From: Xenorhabdus vietnamensis
GTDB taxonomy: Bacteria > Pseudomonadota > Gammaproteobacteria > Enterobacterales > Enterobacteriaceae
DNA: 64,000 bases
Reading direction: 5' to 3'
Assembly: GCF_002127535.1 (NCBI RefSeq)
Contig: NZ_MUBJ01000014.1
Location: 60,927-124,926 of the forward strand
Positions within the stretch are counted from its first letter, which is position 1. Each line of letters opens with the position of its first letter. Positions 1 through 13,292 of the stretch are shown here, piece after piece. The notes under the pieces were generated by a model. The model was not told where the DNA came from, did not search any database, and saw nothing but the letters and a program-made list of their open reading frames with translations. The position numbers and the translations under genes are program-made.

Positions 1-1200
<1,200 letters not shown>

Positions 1201-1360
1201 TTACCAAGATGGAAACGTTAAGTTTGCGGAGCGTTTCGAAAAATAAATATGCAATTTCTGCAACCGACTATTTTTCCTGAAATTGTTTCGCAAAATTTTC
1301 CAGTAACACCCGTTTGTTAAGAAAAAATTTTGTTGAATTGTCCATTGGCATGTATTGTAA

Positions 1361-2092
<732 letters not shown>

Positions 2093-2146
2093 ACCAAGTT
2101 TCAGTATTATGCCCAGTCATTTATTTATCTGTGGAGTAGCACACAT

Positions 2147-2422
2147 ATGGCACGCGTAACTGTTCAAGACGCAGTAGAAAAAATTGGTAACCGTTTTGAC
2201 CTGGTGTTGGTCGCTGCTCGCCGAGCACGCCAATTGCAATCAGGTGGCAAAGATCCCCTCGTTCCAGAAGAAAACGATAAGATGACTGTTATCGCTCTGC
2301 GTGAAATCGAGCAAGGCCTCATCAATAATAAGATTCTTGATACTCGTGAGCGTCAGGAACAGCAAGAACAAGAAGCTGCAGAAATCAAAGCGGTTTCTGC
2401 CATCGCTGAAGGTCGTCGTTAA
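2147..2422 (+). CDS. rpoZ: RNA polymerase omega subunit
   Basis: A 91-residue protein of exactly the E. coli length, beginning [20 protein letters not shown]. Omega wraps the C-terminus of beta-prime, helps RNA polymerase assembly and forms part of ppGpp binding site 1. The C-terminal tail is rich in glutamine and glutamate, as usual. It sits 54 bp after gmk and 18 bp before spoT, the conserved enterobacterial arrangement linking alarmone metabolism with its target. Confidence 0.97.
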   Translation: MARVTVQDAVEKIGNRFDLVLVAARRARQLQSGGKDPLVPEENDKMTVIALREIEQGLINNKILDTRERQEQQEQEAAEIKAVSAIAEGRR

Positions 2423-2440
2423 TTTTACGGTAGGTCTGCC

Positions 2441-4555
2441 TTGTACCTGTTTGAAAGCCTGAATCAGCTGGTTCTGAAATATTTGCCTGAAGATCAAATC
2501 GATCTACTTAAACAGGCCTATGTGGTTGCGCGGGATGCCCACGAAGGGCAAACCCGCTCCAGCGGTGAACCATACATTACTCATCCCGTCGCCGTTTCCT
2601 GTATTCTGGCCGAAATGCGCCTTGACCATGAAACGCTTATGGCGGCACTTCTGCACGATGTCATTGAAGATACTCCTGCGACATTTCAGGATATAGAACA
2701 GTTATTTGGCACGACCGTTGCTGGGTTAGTGGAAGGTGTATCCAAACTGGATAAGCTGAACTTCCGCGACAAAAAGGAAGCACAGGCTGAAAACTTCCGC
2801 AAAATGATCATGGCTATGGTGCAGGATATTCGCGTCATTTTGATCAAACTGGCAGACCGTACACATAATATGCGAACTCTTGGCTCCCTGCGTCCCGATA
2901 AACGGCGGCGCATTGCCAGAGAAACGCTGGAAATTTATAGTCCGCTGGCCCACCGTTTGGGTATTCATCACCTAAAAACGGAGCTAGAGGAGCTTGGGTT
3001 TGAAGCCCTGTATCCAAATCGTTACCGCGTGATTAAAGAAGTTGTGAAAGCCGCCCGTGGTAATCGCAAAGAAATGATCCAAAAAATTCTGTCAGAGATT
3101 GAAGGCAGATTAACAGATGCTGGCATTGAATGTACCGTCAGTGGCCGCGAAAAACATCTCTACTCTATCTATCGTAAGATGCGCCTGAAAGAGCAGCGTT
3201 TCCATTCCATCATGGATATTTATGCCTTTCGTGTCATCGTCAATAATCTTGATACCTGCTACCGCGTACTGGGGCAAATGCACAGTTTGTACAAGCCACG
3301 CCCCGGTAGAGTGAAAGATTATATTGCCATTCCCAAAGCCAACGGTTATCAATCCCTGCACACTTCCCTTATAGGCCCGCATGGAGTGCCCGTTGAAGTT
3401 CAGATCCGTACCGAAGATATGGATCAAATGGCAGAAATGGGTGTTGCCGCACACTGGGCCTATAAAGAACAAGGGGAATCCGGTACGACAGCACAGGTTC
3501 GTGCTCAACGCTGGATGCAGAGCTTGCTGGAGCTCCAGCAAAGTGCCGGCAGCTCTTTTGAATTTATTGAAAGCGTTAAATCTGATTTGTTCCCGGATGA
3601 GATTTACGTTTTTACTCCTGAAGGACGAATTGTTGAGTTACCGGCTGGGGCAACTCCTGTCGATTTTGCCTATGCCGTCCATACGGATATCGGCCACGCC
3701 TGTGTTGGCTCACGCGTTGATCGTCTGCCCTATCCTCTCTCGCAAACTCTCAGCAGTGGGCAAACTGTCGAAATTATCACTGCGCCTGGCGCTCGCCCTA
3801 ACGCGGCATGGCTGAACTTTGTCGTTAGTTCTAAGGCAAGAGCCAAAATTCGCCAGTTACTGAAAAATCTAAAACGGGATGATTCCATTGGTTTGGGGCG
3901 TCGCCTGCTCAATCATGCACTGGGTAACGGCACGAAAATAACCGATATACCGCAAATCAATATCAACAAAGAGCTGGCAAGAATGAAACTTGCCACTTTG
4001 GATGATTTGTTGGCGGAAATCGGATTGGGCAATGCCATGAGTGTAGTTGTTGCCCGCAATTTATTACTGGGTTCAGCAGAAAAAGCGCCAAACAACAACG
4101 GTAGTACGGCCCGTAAACTGCCCATTAAGGGTGCTGATGGCATTCTGATTACCTTTGCCAAGTGCTGTCGCCCAATTCCAGGTGACCCGATTATTTCCCA
4201 TATCAGCCCGGGAAAAGGTTTGGTGATCCACCACGAGTCCTGTCGCAATATCCGTGGATATCAGAAAGAACCGGAAAAATTCATGCCTGTTGAGTGGGAT
4301 AAAGATATCAATAGCGATTTTATTGCTGAGATCAAAGTCGATATGTTTAACCATCAGGGAGCGCTGGCAAATCTGACTGCTGCCATTAATGACGCGAACT
4401 CCAGCATTCAAAGCATGAATACGGAAGAAAAAGATGGCCGCGTTTATTGTGCTTTCATCAGGCTGACGACCAAAGACCGTATCCAACTGGCAAATATCAT
4501 GCGTAAGATACGTGTAATGCCTGACGTGGTGCGAGTCAGCCGTAACCGAAACTAA
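2441..4555 (+). CDS. spoT: bifunctional (p)ppGpp synthetase/hydrolase SpoT
   Basis: A 704-residue RelA/SpoT homolog. In order: an HD hydrolase domain (HDVIED near residue 72), a synthetase domain with GRVKDYIAIPKANGYQSLHT, a TGS domain (about 385-450), a zinc-finger-like segment with FAKCCRPIPGD, and a C-terminal ACT domain. In enterobacteria SpoT mainly degrades (p)ppGpp to GTP/GDP and makes it weakly during carbon, iron or fatty-acid limitation. The start codon is TTG at 2441. It is chosen because MYLFESLNQL is the conserved N-terminus and no ATG lies close by. The gene begins 18 bp after rpoZ and ends 5 bp before trmH, so translational coupling is likely. No catalytic residue appears to be missing. 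Confidence 0.97.
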   Translation: MYLFESLNQLVLKYLPEDQIDLLKQAYVVARDAHEGQTRSSGEPYITHPVAVSCILAEMRLDHETLMAALLHDVIEDTPATFQDIEQLFGTTVAGLVEGVSKLDKLNFRDKKEAQAENFRKMIMAMVQDIRVILIKLADRTHNMRTLGSLRPDKRRRIARETLEIYSPLAHRLGIHHLKTELEELGFEALYPNRYRVIKEVVKAARGNRKEMIQKILSEIEGRLTDAGIECTVSGREKHLYSIYRKMRLKEQRFHSIMDIYAFRVIVNNLDTCYRVLGQMHSLYKPRPGRVKDYIAIPKANGYQSLHTSLIGPHGVPVEVQIRTEDMDQMAEMGVAAHWAYKEQGESGTTAQVRAQRWMQSLLELQQSAGSSFEFIESVKSDLFPDEIYVFTPEGRIVELPAGATPVDFAYAVHTDIGHACVGSRVDRLPYPLSQTLSSGQTVEIITAPGARPNAAWLNFVVSSKARAKIRQLLKNLKRDDSIGLGRRLLNHALGNGTKITDIPQININKELARMKLATLDDLLAEIGLGNAMSVVVARNLLLGSAEKAPNNNGSTARKLPIKGADGILITFAKCCRPIPGDPIISHISPGKGLVIHHESCRNIRGYQKEPEKFMPVEWDKDINSDFIAEIKVDMFNHQGALANLTAAINDANSSIQSMNTEEKDGRVYCAFIRLTTKDRIQLANIMRKIRVMPDVVRVSRNRN

Positions 4556-4560
4556 AGGTT

Positions 4561-5226
4561 ATGAACCCTAAACGTTATGCGCGTATCTGCCAGATGATGG
4601 CAATGCGTCAACCTGATCTGACGATTTGCTTAGAAGAAGTTCACAAACCCCATAACGTATCCGCTGTTATTCGTACTGCGGATGCCGTTGGTATCCACCA
4701 AATCCATGCTATCTGGCCTACCGAGCAATTAAGAACTCAGCTCTCTTCTGCCGCAGGCAGTAACAGCTGGGTTCAGGTGGAAACGCATTCCACAATTGAA
4801 CAAGCTATTCAGCAATTCAAATCTGATGGTATGCAAATACTGGCAACTCATCTTTCTGATAAGGCCGTCGACTTCCGTCAGATTGATTACACTAAACCTA
4901 CATGCATCATTATGGGGCAGGAAAAAAAAGGTATCTCAAAACAAGCTATCGCTTTAGCAGATCATGACATCATCATTCCGATGGCAGGTATGGTGCAATC
5001 ATTGAATGTTTCTGTCGCATCCGCCTTGATCCTGTATGAAGCACAACGACAGCGCCAATTGGCGGGCATGTACCAACGGGAAAAAAGCACTCTGCCGCAA
5101 GAGGAGCAGCAAAAACTGCTTTTCGAAGGGGGATATCCCGTGTTGGCCGCCGTTTCTCGTCGCAAAGGCTTGGAACGACCTTCGATAGATGCACAAGGGC
5201 AAATCATCGCAAGTGAGTCATGGTAG
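4561..5226 (+). CDS. trmH: tRNA (guanosine-18-2'-O)-methyltransferase TrmH
   Basis: A 221-residue SPOUT-class methyltransferase that uses S-adenosylmethionine to methylate the ribose 2'-OH of G18 in the D-loop of tRNAs. Visible motifs are NVSAVIRTADAVG (motif 1), IIMGQEKKGIS (motif 2) and IIPMAGMVQSLNVSVASALI (motif 3, trefoil-knot cofactor site). It is slightly shorter than the E. coli protein at the C-terminus. The ATG lies 5 bp behind the spoT stop, as in E. coli where the gene was first called spoU. Confidence 0.95.
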   Translation: MNPKRYARICQMMAMRQPDLTICLEEVHKPHNVSAVIRTADAVGIHQIHAIWPTEQLRTQLSSAAGSNSWVQVETHSTIEQAIQQFKSDGMQILATHLSDKAVDFRQIDYTKPTCIIMGQEKKGISKQAIALADHDIIIPMAGMVQSLNVSVASALILYEAQRQRQLAGMYQREKSTLPQEEQQKLLFEGGYPVLAAVSRRKGLERPSIDAQGQIIASESW

Positions 5227-5290
5227 TCAGCTATGCAAGCAACAACTGTACCATCAACAAGGAAATAAATCACACTGACGGAGAAATCAC

Positions 5291-7372
5291 ATGAAAGGCC
5301 AACTACTTGATGCCATCCCCTTAACCACTCTGCGTGGTGTTGGAACCAATCAGGTTACTAAACTCGCCAAATTAGGGTTGGTCAATCTACAGGATTTACT
5401 TTTGCATTTGCCTCTCCGCTATGAAGATCAAACCCGCCTGTATACCATCAATGAATTACTGCCCGGCATTTACGCCACAGTAACAGGTAAGGTGTTACGC
5501 ACGAATGTGGCTTTTGGGCGTCGGCGTATTATGACCTGCCAAATCAGTGATGACACTGGCATATTGACCCTGCGTTTCTTCAATTTTACTGCCGCCATGA
5601 AAAATAATCTGGCCGAAGGAAAGCACGTTATTGCCTATGGGGAAATCCGTCGCGGCACTCAGGGGCCAGAGATCATTCATCCTGAATATAAAGTCCAGCA
5701 ATACGCCAACAGTGTTCAACTGCAAGAAACCTTAACGCCTATCTATCCTACAACCGAGGGAGTGCGCCAAACAACGCTGCGAAAGTTAATCGAGCAAGCA
5801 CTGGAAATATTGGATACCTGTGCCATTAATGAATTACTGCCGGAAGAGTTAAGCCGCAAGATCATCAGCCTGCCCAATGCGCTGCATACATTGCATCGTC
5901 CACCGCCGGATATTTCCCTGATCGATTTGGAGAATGGCAGGCATCCAGCCCAGCAAAGGTTGATTCTGGAAGAAATGCTGGCACATCATTTAAGTATGTT
6001 AGCGGTCAGAGCCGGAGCCCAGCGCTTTCACGCACAGCCCCTCACGGCAGATAATTCACTGAAACAGCAACTTCTGAGCCAATTGCCATTCTCACCAACA
6101 GGTGCACAAGCCCGTGTCGTTGCAGAAATAGAACATGATTTAGAAAAAAATGTCCCCATGATGCGCCTGATACAAGGGGATGTTGGTTCGGGGAAAACAT
6201 TGGTGGCAGCGCTGGCAGCCGTTCGCGCTATTGTTCACGGCAAGCAGGTGGCATTAATGGCACCAACTGAACTGCTGGCGGAACAACATGCCAATACTTT
6301 CCGTCAATGGCTTGAACCGCTCGGCATTCAGGTCGGCTGGTTGGCAGGCAAACAGAAAGGTAAAGCGCGTCAGATACAACAAGAGGCGATAGCAAGCGGC
6401 CAAGTGAATATGGTTGTCGGTACTCATGCCATGTTTCAGGAACAGGTAAAATTTGCGGGACTGGCACTGGTTATCATTGATGAACAACATCGATTCGGTG
6501 TGCATCAACGTCTCGCATTATGGGAAAAGGGGCGCGAACAAGGCTTCCATCCCCATCAATTGATCATGACAGCAACGCCTATTCCACGCACATTGGCAAT
6601 GACCGCCTATGCTGATCTGGACACGTCTGTCATTGATGAACTACCACCTGGCCGAACGCCAGTAACAACCGTTGCTATCCCAGATACCCGCCGCAATGAC
6701 ATCATCCAACGAATCAAAAGCGCCTGTCTGGATGAAGGCCGTCAGGCTTATTGGGTATGTACTCTGATCGAAGATTCTGAGGTACTGGAAGCGCAAGCAG
6801 CACAGGCAACCAGTGAAGAATTGGCACAGGCATTGCCTGAATTGAAGATTGGCTTAGTGCATGGGCGGATGAAGCCGGCAGAAAAACAGGCCGTCATGGC
6901 GGCTTTCAAGCAGGGTGAGCTACAGTTGTTGGTTGCGACTACGGTAATCGAAGTGGGAGTTGATGTGCCCAATGCCAGCCTGATGATTATCGACAACCCC
7001 GAGCGACTGGGATTGGCCCAGCTGCACCAGCTTCGTGGACGTGTCGGGCGTGGAGCCATTGCTTCACATTGTGTCCTGCTCTATAAAACCCCTCTGACCA
7101 ATACAGCCAGAATTCGCCTGCAAGTTTTACGGGACAGTAACGATGGTTTTGTGATTGCCCAGAAAGATTTGGAGATCCGTGGGCCGGGTGAATTACTTGG
7201 GACACGCCAAACGGGTAATGCAGAATTCAGGATCGCAGATTTATTACGGGATCAAAGTATGCTGCCTGAAGTTCAGCGGATAGCCCGCTATATCCACCAG
7301 CACTATCCTGAACATGCCAAAGCGCTGATTGAACGCTGGTTGCCGGATCGTTCTCAATATAGTCATGCTTAA
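5291..7372 (+). CDS. recG: ATP-dependent DNA helicase RecG
   Basis: A 693-residue superfamily 2 helicase that reverses stalled forks and branch-migrates Holliday junctions. The N-terminal wedge/OB domain covers roughly residues 1-250. The helicase core follows with Walker A (GDVGSGKT), motif II (DEQH), motif III (TATPIPRT) and the C-terminal motif VI area (QLRGRVGRG). The length matches E. coli RecG (693). It is the last gene of the gmk run and ends at a bidirectional terminator shared with gltS. Confidence 0.97.
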   Translation: MKGQLLDAIPLTTLRGVGTNQVTKLAKLGLVNLQDLLLHLPLRYEDQTRLYTINELLPGIYATVTGKVLRTNVAFGRRRIMTCQISDDTGILTLRFFNFTAAMKNNLAEGKHVIAYGEIRRGTQGPEIIHPEYKVQQYANSVQLQETLTPIYPTTEGVRQTTLRKLIEQALEILDTCAINELLPEELSRKIISLPNALHTLHRPPPDISLIDLENGRHPAQQRLILEEMLAHHLSMLAVRAGAQRFHAQPLTADNSLKQQLLSQLPFSPTGAQARVVAEIEHDLEKNVPMMRLIQGDVGSGKTLVAALAAVRAIVHGKQVALMAPTELLAEQHANTFRQWLEPLGIQVGWLAGKQKGKARQIQQEAIASGQVNMVVGTHAMFQEQVKFAGLALVIIDEQHRFGVHQRLALWEKGREQGFHPHQLIMTATPIPRTLAMTAYADLDTSVIDELPPGRTPVTTVAIPDTRRNDIIQRIKSACLDEGRQAYWVCTLIEDSEVLEAQAAQATSEELAQALPELKIGLVHGRMKPAEKQAVMAAFKQGELQLLVATTVIEVGVDVPNASLMIIDNPERLGLAQLHQLRGRVGRGAIASHCVLLYKTPLTNTARIRLQVLRDSNDGFVIAQKDLEIRGPGELLGTRQTGNAEFRIADLLRDQSMLPEVQRIARYIHQHYPEHAKALIERWLPDRSQYSHA

Positions 7373-7411
7373 GTTCCAATAGGGAACAAACAAGCAGCAA
7401 AACACAAAAAA

Positions 7412-7436
7412 ATGCCGCTGAGTATTTCAGCGGCAT
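7412..7436. terminator. bidirectional terminator between recG and gltS
   Basis: A perfect 10-bp stem (ATGCCGCTGA / TCAGCGGCAT) with a 5-nt loop is preceded by an A-run and followed by an AT-rich tail. It can therefore act on both convergent transcripts. Confidence 0.85.
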
Positions 7437-7475
7437 ATTTAGCCAAGATATCAGGCAAGCCAAAAGTGAATTAAT

Positions 7476-8690
7476 CTAACCTGCTACAGATGGGAACACT
7501 GGTAACAACAGATATAATTTGATGACGGCAGCGTTAACGATATCAAGAAAGAACGCTCCCACCATTGGCACGAGTAAGAATGCCACATGGGATGGCCCAA
7601 AACGGTCAGTAATCGCCTGCATATTTGCGATGGCTGTTGGGGTTGCGCCTAAGCCAAAACCACAGTGACCTGCTGACAATACTGCCGCATCGAAATTCTT
7701 GCCCATTATTCGATAAGTGACGAAAATAGCATACAAAGCCATAACGACTGCCTGTACGGCAAGAATGATCAGCATTGGCAGCGCAAGGGAAGCCAACTGC
7801 CACAGTTTCAGGCTCATCAATGCCATTGCCAAAAACAGCGATAAACTGACGTTACCCAAGACCGAAACCGCTCGGTCAAATACCCGATAAAAACCAAGAA
7901 AAGACAGGCCATTACTGAGAATGACACCAACAAACAGTACACATACGAATGTTGGTAATTCAAAGGCCGTACCTTCCAGCTGCTTCTCAATAAAACTTCC
8001 CGCCAACAAGCAAATGGAAATCATGGCAATGGTTTCCACCATCACTAATGGCGTGATAAGCCGTCCAGTATAAGGTTTCTCAAATGCAGTCGGGATCTCA
8101 GTATCTTCAGCTTTCAACCCGGGTGTTTTGGTATTTCTCACCAAAAAACGGGCAACCGGACCACCAATCAAACCGCCCAAAACCAGGCCGAATGTTGCAC
8201 ATGCCATTGCTACTTCTGTGGCATTTTCAAAACCATAGCGCTCTGTGAATACTTTACCCCAAGCGGCTCCCGTTCCATGTCCACCAGAAAGTGTAATGGA
8301 GCCTGCCAACAATCCCACTAATGGATCAAGGCCTAGCATTTTCGCCAATACAATGCCCACGGTGTTTTGTACCAATAACAGACCAACAACCACGAAGATA
8401 AAAATGACCAGAAATTTTCCGCCCGCTTTCAGGCTGGTAAGGTTAGCGTTCAAGCCGATTGTGGCAAAGAACGTCAACATCAGGGGCTCTTGGAGGGATA
8501 AATCAAAACTTACTTCCCAACCCGTGGATTGTTTAACCGCCAGTAAAATTAAAGCGATCAATAACCCACCTGCGACCGGCTCAGGGATCGTATATTTTTC
8601 AAGAAATGAGACTGATTGTACGAGTTTTCTTCCTAGTAGCAAAACAAGTGTGGCAGCAACGAGCGTGCCATAAATATCCAGATGATACAT
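7476..8690 (-). CDS. gltS: sodium/glutamate symporter GltS
   Basis: A 404-residue inner-membrane carrier that takes up glutamate with Na+. It contains about ten membrane segments in two inverted halves. Each half has a glycine-rich reentrant loop, SGGHGTGAAW in the first and AGHCGFGLGATPTA in the second. The length and N-terminus agree with E. coli GltS (401). It is convergent with recG and divergent from xanP, the E. coli order. Confidence 0.96.
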   Translation of the reverse strand: MYHLDIYGTLVAATLVLLLGRKLVQSVSFLEKYTIPEPVAGGLLIALILLAVKQSTGWEVSFDLSLQEPLMLTFFATIGLNANLTSLKAGGKFLVIFIFVVVGLLLVQNTVGIVLAKMLGLDPLVGLLAGSITLSGGHGTGAAWGKVFTERYGFENATEVAMACATFGLVLGGLIGGPVARFLVRNTKTPGLKAEDTEIPTAFEKPYTGRLITPLVMVETIAMISICLLAGSFIEKQLEGTAFELPTFVCVLFVGVILSNGLSFLGFYRVFDRAVSVLGNVSLSLFLAMALMSLKLWQLASLALPMLIILAVQAVVMALYAIFVTYRIMGKNFDAAVLSAGHCGFGLGATPTAIANMQAITDRFGPSHVAFLLVPMVGAFFLDIVNAAVIKLYLLLPVFPSVAG

Positions 8691-8864
8691 TTATGTACCC
8701 CATCCATTTGTTAATATCATGTTAAATTAATGTGACGTTATAATCATCCTATAAAAACGCCAAGAGCAGGTAAGGGTTGGATTAGAAATAAATTTCTTAA
8801 TAAATACAAGTTAAAACATTTAAAAGTGTGACGAAATTAAGTCGTATTTTGTTATTAAAACCCT

Positions 8865-8880
8865 GCGCAAACGATTGCTT
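8865..8880 (+). promoter_or_regulatory. candidate PurR operator upstream of xanP
   Basis: GCGCAAACGATTGCTT agrees with the PurR consensus ACGCAAACGTTTGCGT at about 13 of 16 positions and keeps the palindromic core GCAA-N4-TTGC. It ends 53 bp before the chosen xanP start. Repression by purines is inferred from the match. Confidence 0.6.
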
Positions 8881-8933
8881 TAATGGTGCAGATCATTAAA
8901 ATGCATCTTTTTGTCCATCCGGAATTTCGCAAT

Positions 8934-10319
8934 ATGGTCAAGTTATCCCATGAATCCAATTCATCGGAAGTTCCCAATAAATCAGACAATGAACTTATCT
9001 ATCGTCTGGAAGATAAACCTCCTCTCCCACATGCTCTATTTGCTGCGTGCCAACATTTATTGGCAATGTTTGTGGCTGTTATTACTCCGGCGATTTTGAT
9101 TTGTCAGGCTTTAGGGCTTCCGGAACAGGATACTCAACGTATTATCAGTATGTCTTTGTTTGCCTCAGGCTTAGCATCACTTATTCAAATTCGCTCTTGG
9201 GGACCCATCGGCTCAGGTTTGCTTTCAATTCAGGGCACCAGTTTTAATTTCGTTGCTCCACTTATTATGGGTGGGCTGGCGTTGAAAAACGGAGGCGCAA
9301 ATATTCCAACTATGATGGCAGCTCTGTTCGGTACGCTGATGCTCGCCTCTATGACGGAAGTGCTGCTCTCACGAGTATTGCATTTGGCAAGACGAGTCAT
9401 TACACCTCTGGTATCCGGTATCGTGGTAATGATTATTGGCTTGTCGCTAATTCAAGTCGGGTTAACTTCCATTGGTGGCGGTTATTCTGCGATTCAAAAC
9501 GGCACATTTGGCGCCCCTGAAAATTTGCTGCTAGCGGGAGTTGTTTTTGCTGTTATCGTCTTACTGAATCGCCAAAATAATCCTTACTTACGCGTTGCTT
9601 CTCTGGTCATTGCCATGGCGGTGGGTTATCTGGTGGCTTGGTACATGGATATGTTGCCCATTTCAGTACCAAAAGAAAATGCACCAATCATCACAGTTCC
9701 TTCCCCTCTCTATTATGGCCTGTCTTTTGACTGGCATCTGCTGATCCCACTCATTCTGATTTTTATGGTGACATCTTTGGAAACGATTGGTGATATTACA
9801 GCAACCTCAGATGTTTCCGAGCAACCTGTCAGCGGCCCACTATATATGAAACGTATTAAGGGCGGTGTGCTGGCAAACGGTCTCAACTCTATGGTTTCAG
9901 CCGTGTTCAATACATTTCCGAATTCCTGTTTTGGTCAGAACAACGGCGTGATTCAATTAACTGGTGTCGCCAGTCGCTATGTTGGTTACATTATTGCAAC
10001 CATGCTGATTTTATTGGGGCTTTTTCCTGCTGTGGCTGGTTTCGTACAGCACATTCCTGAACCCGTTCTGGGAGGGGCGACGATTGTGATGTTTGGCACC
10101 ATCGCCGCATCTGGTGTCAGAATAGTTTCCCGTGAACCCCTGAACCGCCGTGCAATCATGATTATTGCACTGTCTCTGGCAGTGGGGTTGGGCGTCTCCC
10201 AGCAACCACTGATTTTACAGTTTGCGCCTGACTGGGTGAAAAACTTACTCTCTTCAGGTATTGCTGCTGGTGGTCTAACCGCTATTCTACTTAATCTGAT
10301 TTTCCCCCAAGAAAAATAA
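8934..10319 (+). CDS. xanP: xanthine permease XanP (NCS2 family)
   Basis: A nucleobase:cation symporter-2 protein that imports xanthine with H+. With the ATG at 8934 it has 461 residues, and the conserved segment [14 protein letters not shown] then starts at residue 19, exactly as in E. coli XanP. The upstream ATG at 8883 would overrun the region just after the PurR-like operator and is less likely. Family features include [12 protein letters not shown], the [13 protein letters not shown] motif and the [21 protein letters not shown] substrate region. About fourteen membrane segments are expected. It lies between gltS and yicH as in E. coli. Confidence 0.93.
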   Translation: MVKLSHESNSSEVPNKSDNELIYRLEDKPPLPHALFAACQHLLAMFVAVITPAILICQALGLPEQDTQRIISMSLFASGLASLIQIRSWGPIGSGLLSIQGTSFNFVAPLIMGGLALKNGGANIPTMMAALFGTLMLASMTEVLLSRVLHLARRVITPLVSGIVVMIIGLSLIQVGLTSIGGGYSAIQNGTFGAPENLLLAGVVFAVIVLLNRQNNPYLRVASLVIAMAVGYLVAWYMDMLPISVPKENAPIITVPSPLYYGLSFDWHLLIPLILIFMVTSLETIGDITATSDVSEQPVSGPLYMKRIKGGVLANGLNSMVSAVFNTFPNSCFGQNNGVIQLTGVASRYVGYIIATMLILLGLFPAVAGFVQHIPEPVLGGATIVMFGTIAASGVRIVSREPLNRRAIMIIALSLAVGLGVSQQPLILQFAPDWVKNLLSSGIAAGGLTAILLNLIFPQEK

Positions 10320-10431
10320 TCTATAGATTTGAATGCACTCAATGATGTTTTTATCTGAATCATCTATTGAGTGCCTATCAGTTTTACGGCATAAAAGAGC
10401 CTCTATTAGTAGGCTAATTTGAGGTGAGATA

Positions 10432-12249
10432 ATGAGGTGGTTAGGGAAATCTTTTGTTGCTCTTCTATTATTGCTGGTTTTGGCAATCATAGTTATCTAT
10501 TTTGCTGTCCAGACGCACTGGGGAGCCAAACAGTTAAGTCGATGGCTCAACAAACAAGGGCATTATCAAGTCAGCATCGAAAGCATCAGCCATAACTGGC
10601 GACAACCGGCTACCTTAACATTTGACCATATTAATCTTCGCGACACACAAGGCCCTTTCTCACTCACAGCCAAGACTATTAATCTAGATTTCAAGTGGCA
10701 GCATTTATTGTCACTCAAAAACCTCCATCGTCTGACATTGCAACAAGGGGAGCTGACATTATCCGGGAACCAATTCCCTCTGCCCTTACAAGCGGATATC
10801 CTGCAACTGAACCAGATGGATATACAGCTAGACTCTCCCAACACCCACATTCAGGGGAAAAATATCACAGGTGGAATTACACCCTGGGCTCCTGCGGTGG
10901 ATAACGCATTTGGTAACGGAAAATATCAATTCAGTGCTGGTACAGTCCGTTTAAACGACATACCTGTTGAAAATGTCGTTATGCAAGGCAGTTACCAGAA
11001 TAAAGCTCTGACTATCGACTCTTTTGGTGCAACGTTCCTGCAAGGCTCCATTTCTGGCGATGGACAGCAATTGCCGGATGGCAGTTGGCAATGGAACAAT
11101 ATTCTGGTCAGTAATATTCGCTGGCAAACACCGCTGACACTGGATAAGTTGAAGGAAAAAATCAGCCACCTTCCGGTCATGTATGTCAACGATCTCAATA
11201 TCACCAATGCCAAACTGCAAGGGCAAAATTGGTCTGTCGATTATCTGGATGGCACTATTAAAAATTTGGGATTAGACAATGGCAGTTGGAATGCCAGAGA
11301 TGGGTTGATTGATTTCAGTGTGGCAAACATGGCATTGGGTAACGCACAGTTCAACGATACACTTGGAAAATTCCGTTTTTCTGATGATACTTTTACCATT
11401 GCTAATCTGACAACTCATTATCAAAAAGGATTGTTCAATATCCAGTCTGAATGGGATCGCAAAAATCGGCTTCTTACCCTCAAAAATAGTTCTGTCACTG
11501 GGCTGCTTTATGTTCTGCCATCCACATGGCTCAACTACATCAAAAAACCTGCACCGGAATGGATTTCTGGTCTTAAACTCCATGATATAGCCATCAACAA
11601 TACGCTGTTGATTGATACCAACCCCGGCTTCCCGTTCCAGCTCACCACCTTTGCCGCTCATATTGGCAGCATGGATATCCTGAAAAATGGCAAATGGGGA
11701 TTGTGGAATGGTCAGGCATCACTGCAAGCAGCCGGAGGGACATTCAACAAAGTTGAAGTAGCCCGTCCTTATCTTCAACTGCATGCCACAGATGACAAAA
11801 TCAGCATTGATAAACTGAATAGCTTTACAAGTGAAGGGCTACTGCAAGCTACTGGAGCAGTGGAACAACACACTACCCAAATGCCTTTTAATCTCAGTTT
11901 CAAAGGTATGAATGCAGATTTAGAAACCTTGCCACAATGGGGTTGGAGACCGCTCAAAATTCAGGGAGAAGGGAATTTTTCACTTACTATCACTGGGGAT
12001 CTCTCCGCTGACGATGTGAAAGGAACCATAAACGGTACATTAGTGGCTGAAGATAAATCGTCAGAAAAAGAATCACAATCTATTAAGCAAGGTTTGATCT
12101 CAACGAGTCGCTGTATCCCAACAGCCCATTCTTCCGTAAATAATCAGATTCCTGTAGATAACCCTGAAGCCGATCACTCGACAACAGGCCATCACTCTAC
12201 AGAAAATCAAACAGGGGAAAACCAAACCTGCGTAAAAATCAAGCTGTAG
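10432..12249 (+). CDS. yicH: AsmA-family protein YicH
   Basis: A 605-residue AsmA-like protein with one N-terminal membrane anchor (about residues 6-26) and a long beta-rich periplasmic body. AsmA-family proteins are thought to bridge the periplasm and help move phospholipid to the outer membrane; a role for YicH itself is inferred. The sequence matches E. coli YicH (569 aa) along most of its length. The last 60 or so residues form a polar His/Thr/Asn/Gln-rich tail that looks disordered. The final 11 bp overlap the end of the convergent fabY gene. Confidence 0.85.
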   Translation: MRWLGKSFVALLLLLVLAIIVIYFAVQTHWGAKQLSRWLNKQGHYQVSIESISHNWRQPATLTFDHINLRDTQGPFSLTAKTINLDFKWQHLLSLKNLHRLTLQQGELTLSGNQFPLPLQADILQLNQMDIQLDSPNTHIQGKNITGGITPWAPAVDNAFGNGKYQFSAGTVRLNDIPVENVVMQGSYQNKALTIDSFGATFLQGSISGDGQQLPDGSWQWNNILVSNIRWQTPLTLDKLKEKISHLPVMYVNDLNITNAKLQGQNWSVDYLDGTIKNLGLDNGSWNARDGLIDFSVANMALGNAQFNDTLGKFRFSDDTFTIANLTTHYQKGLFNIQSEWDRKNRLLTLKNSSVTGLLYVLPSTWLNYIKKPAPEWISGLKLHDIAINNTLLIDTNPGFPFQLTTFAAHIGSMDILKNGKWGLWNGQASLQAAGGTFNKVEVARPYLQLHATDDKISIDKLNSFTSEGLLQATGAVEQHTTQMPFNLSFKGMNADLETLPQWGWRPLKIQGEGNFSLTITGDLSADDVKGTINGTLVAEDKSSEKESQSIKQGLISTSRCIPTAHSSVNNQIPVDNPEADHSTTGHHSTENQTGENQTCVKIKL

Positions 12250-13156
12250 CAAAACGTTCGGGGGGCATGACAAGATAAGTACCGGTGAACACGCTACCTA
12301 CGCCATGTTCACCGCCAACCTGCACCTCCACCGTTACACGCGCTTTGTTACCACGGGCAAGACGGGCAAGGTCCCCGCTCATGTTATTAAAATCTGCTGT
12401 TGCACAGGGACGCCCCGTTATTGGTTGCCGATAACGGATATTGGCATCCACCAAAATGATGTCGCCTCCCAATTGGCGTTCCTGTAGCAACAACCAAATC
12501 AATCCCCATGCCGTTAATGTGGCCTGAGAAAATAAGCTGCCCGCGAAAATAGTCTGGTGTGGATTCTGGTTTCCGGCTTCGGGCATCGTCGTAATAAAAC
12601 GTTGCCCTGTGTATTGAGCGATCCGCAGCCCCATCTTTTCACTTAAAGGAATGTGCTGATGCCATGCCTGCTGTAATTCTGCACACCAATCAGGACGGTG
12701 TAAAATATCATCAAGGCTCATAATAGGTTTAATCATTAGAAAATGATTAATCGGTGACGTTCTCGCCCCATTGATCAACCCACGGTTTTCAAAACCCAGC
12801 TTGTTGAAGAAATCAACCGCGTCTTCCCGTGCGCTGCAAACAACCCGCTTCACCCCTTCCTGTCTGGCAACAGATTCCAATGCCATCGCAATCAGTGTAC
12901 CCAATCCTTTTCGCTGCACATTGGGATAGACAGCCAGAAAGCGAATAGCGCCTTCATTGTCCGCATTGACATATAAACGCCCAACAGCAAGCGGTTTACC
13001 ATGTTCATCCACCACCATTTGATGGTGAGCCATCGAATCGTAACCATCCTTCTCTGATCCGACAGGCTGGTGAAGCGGTTTACGCAACATCTCCCAACGA
13101 AATTGGTAATAGGTTTCCAACTCTTGTTCTGTTTGAGGTACTCTCAGATGGTACAT
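12239..13156 (-). CDS. fabY: FabY/YiiD: GNAT acetyltransferase fused to thioesterase-like domain
   Basis: A 305-residue two-domain protein. The N-terminal half is a GNAT fold with the acetyl-CoA loop [11 protein letters not shown] (about residues 80-90). The C-terminal half is the YiiD hotdog-type domain with [23 protein letters not shown]. In E. coli the equivalent protein (329 aa, with a longer N-terminus) has been connected with fatty-acid chain initiation; its biochemical activity here is inferred from that. It lies on the same strand as dtd, as in E. coli. The start [10 protein letters not shown] matches the E. coli protein after its extra N-terminal stretch. Confidence 0.85.
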   Translation of the reverse strand: MYHLRVPQTEQELETYYQFRWEMLRKPLHQPVGSEKDGYDSMAHHQMVVDEHGKPLAVGRLYVNADNEGAIRFLAVYPNVQRKGLGTLIAMALESVARQEGVKRVVCSAREDAVDFFNKLGFENRGLINGARTSPINHFLMIKPIMSLDDILHRPDWCAELQQAWHQHIPLSEKMGLRIAQYTGQRFITTMPEAGNQNPHQTIFAGSLFSQATLTAWGLIWLLLQERQLGGDIILVDANIRYRQPITGRPCATADFNNMSGDLARLARGNKARVTVEVQVGGEHGVGSVFTGTYLVMPPERFATA

Positions 13157-13292
13157 AGAAACAGCCCCTTCTCTTGTGTGTGGTCATGTGTCGTCAGGGA
13201 AATGCAGCACACTGTGGGTTTGTTTTATTTTTTTAAACTGCAACTTGTTTTAAACAGCAATCTTTATTTGTCGTTGCGGCAGTTCACCCACT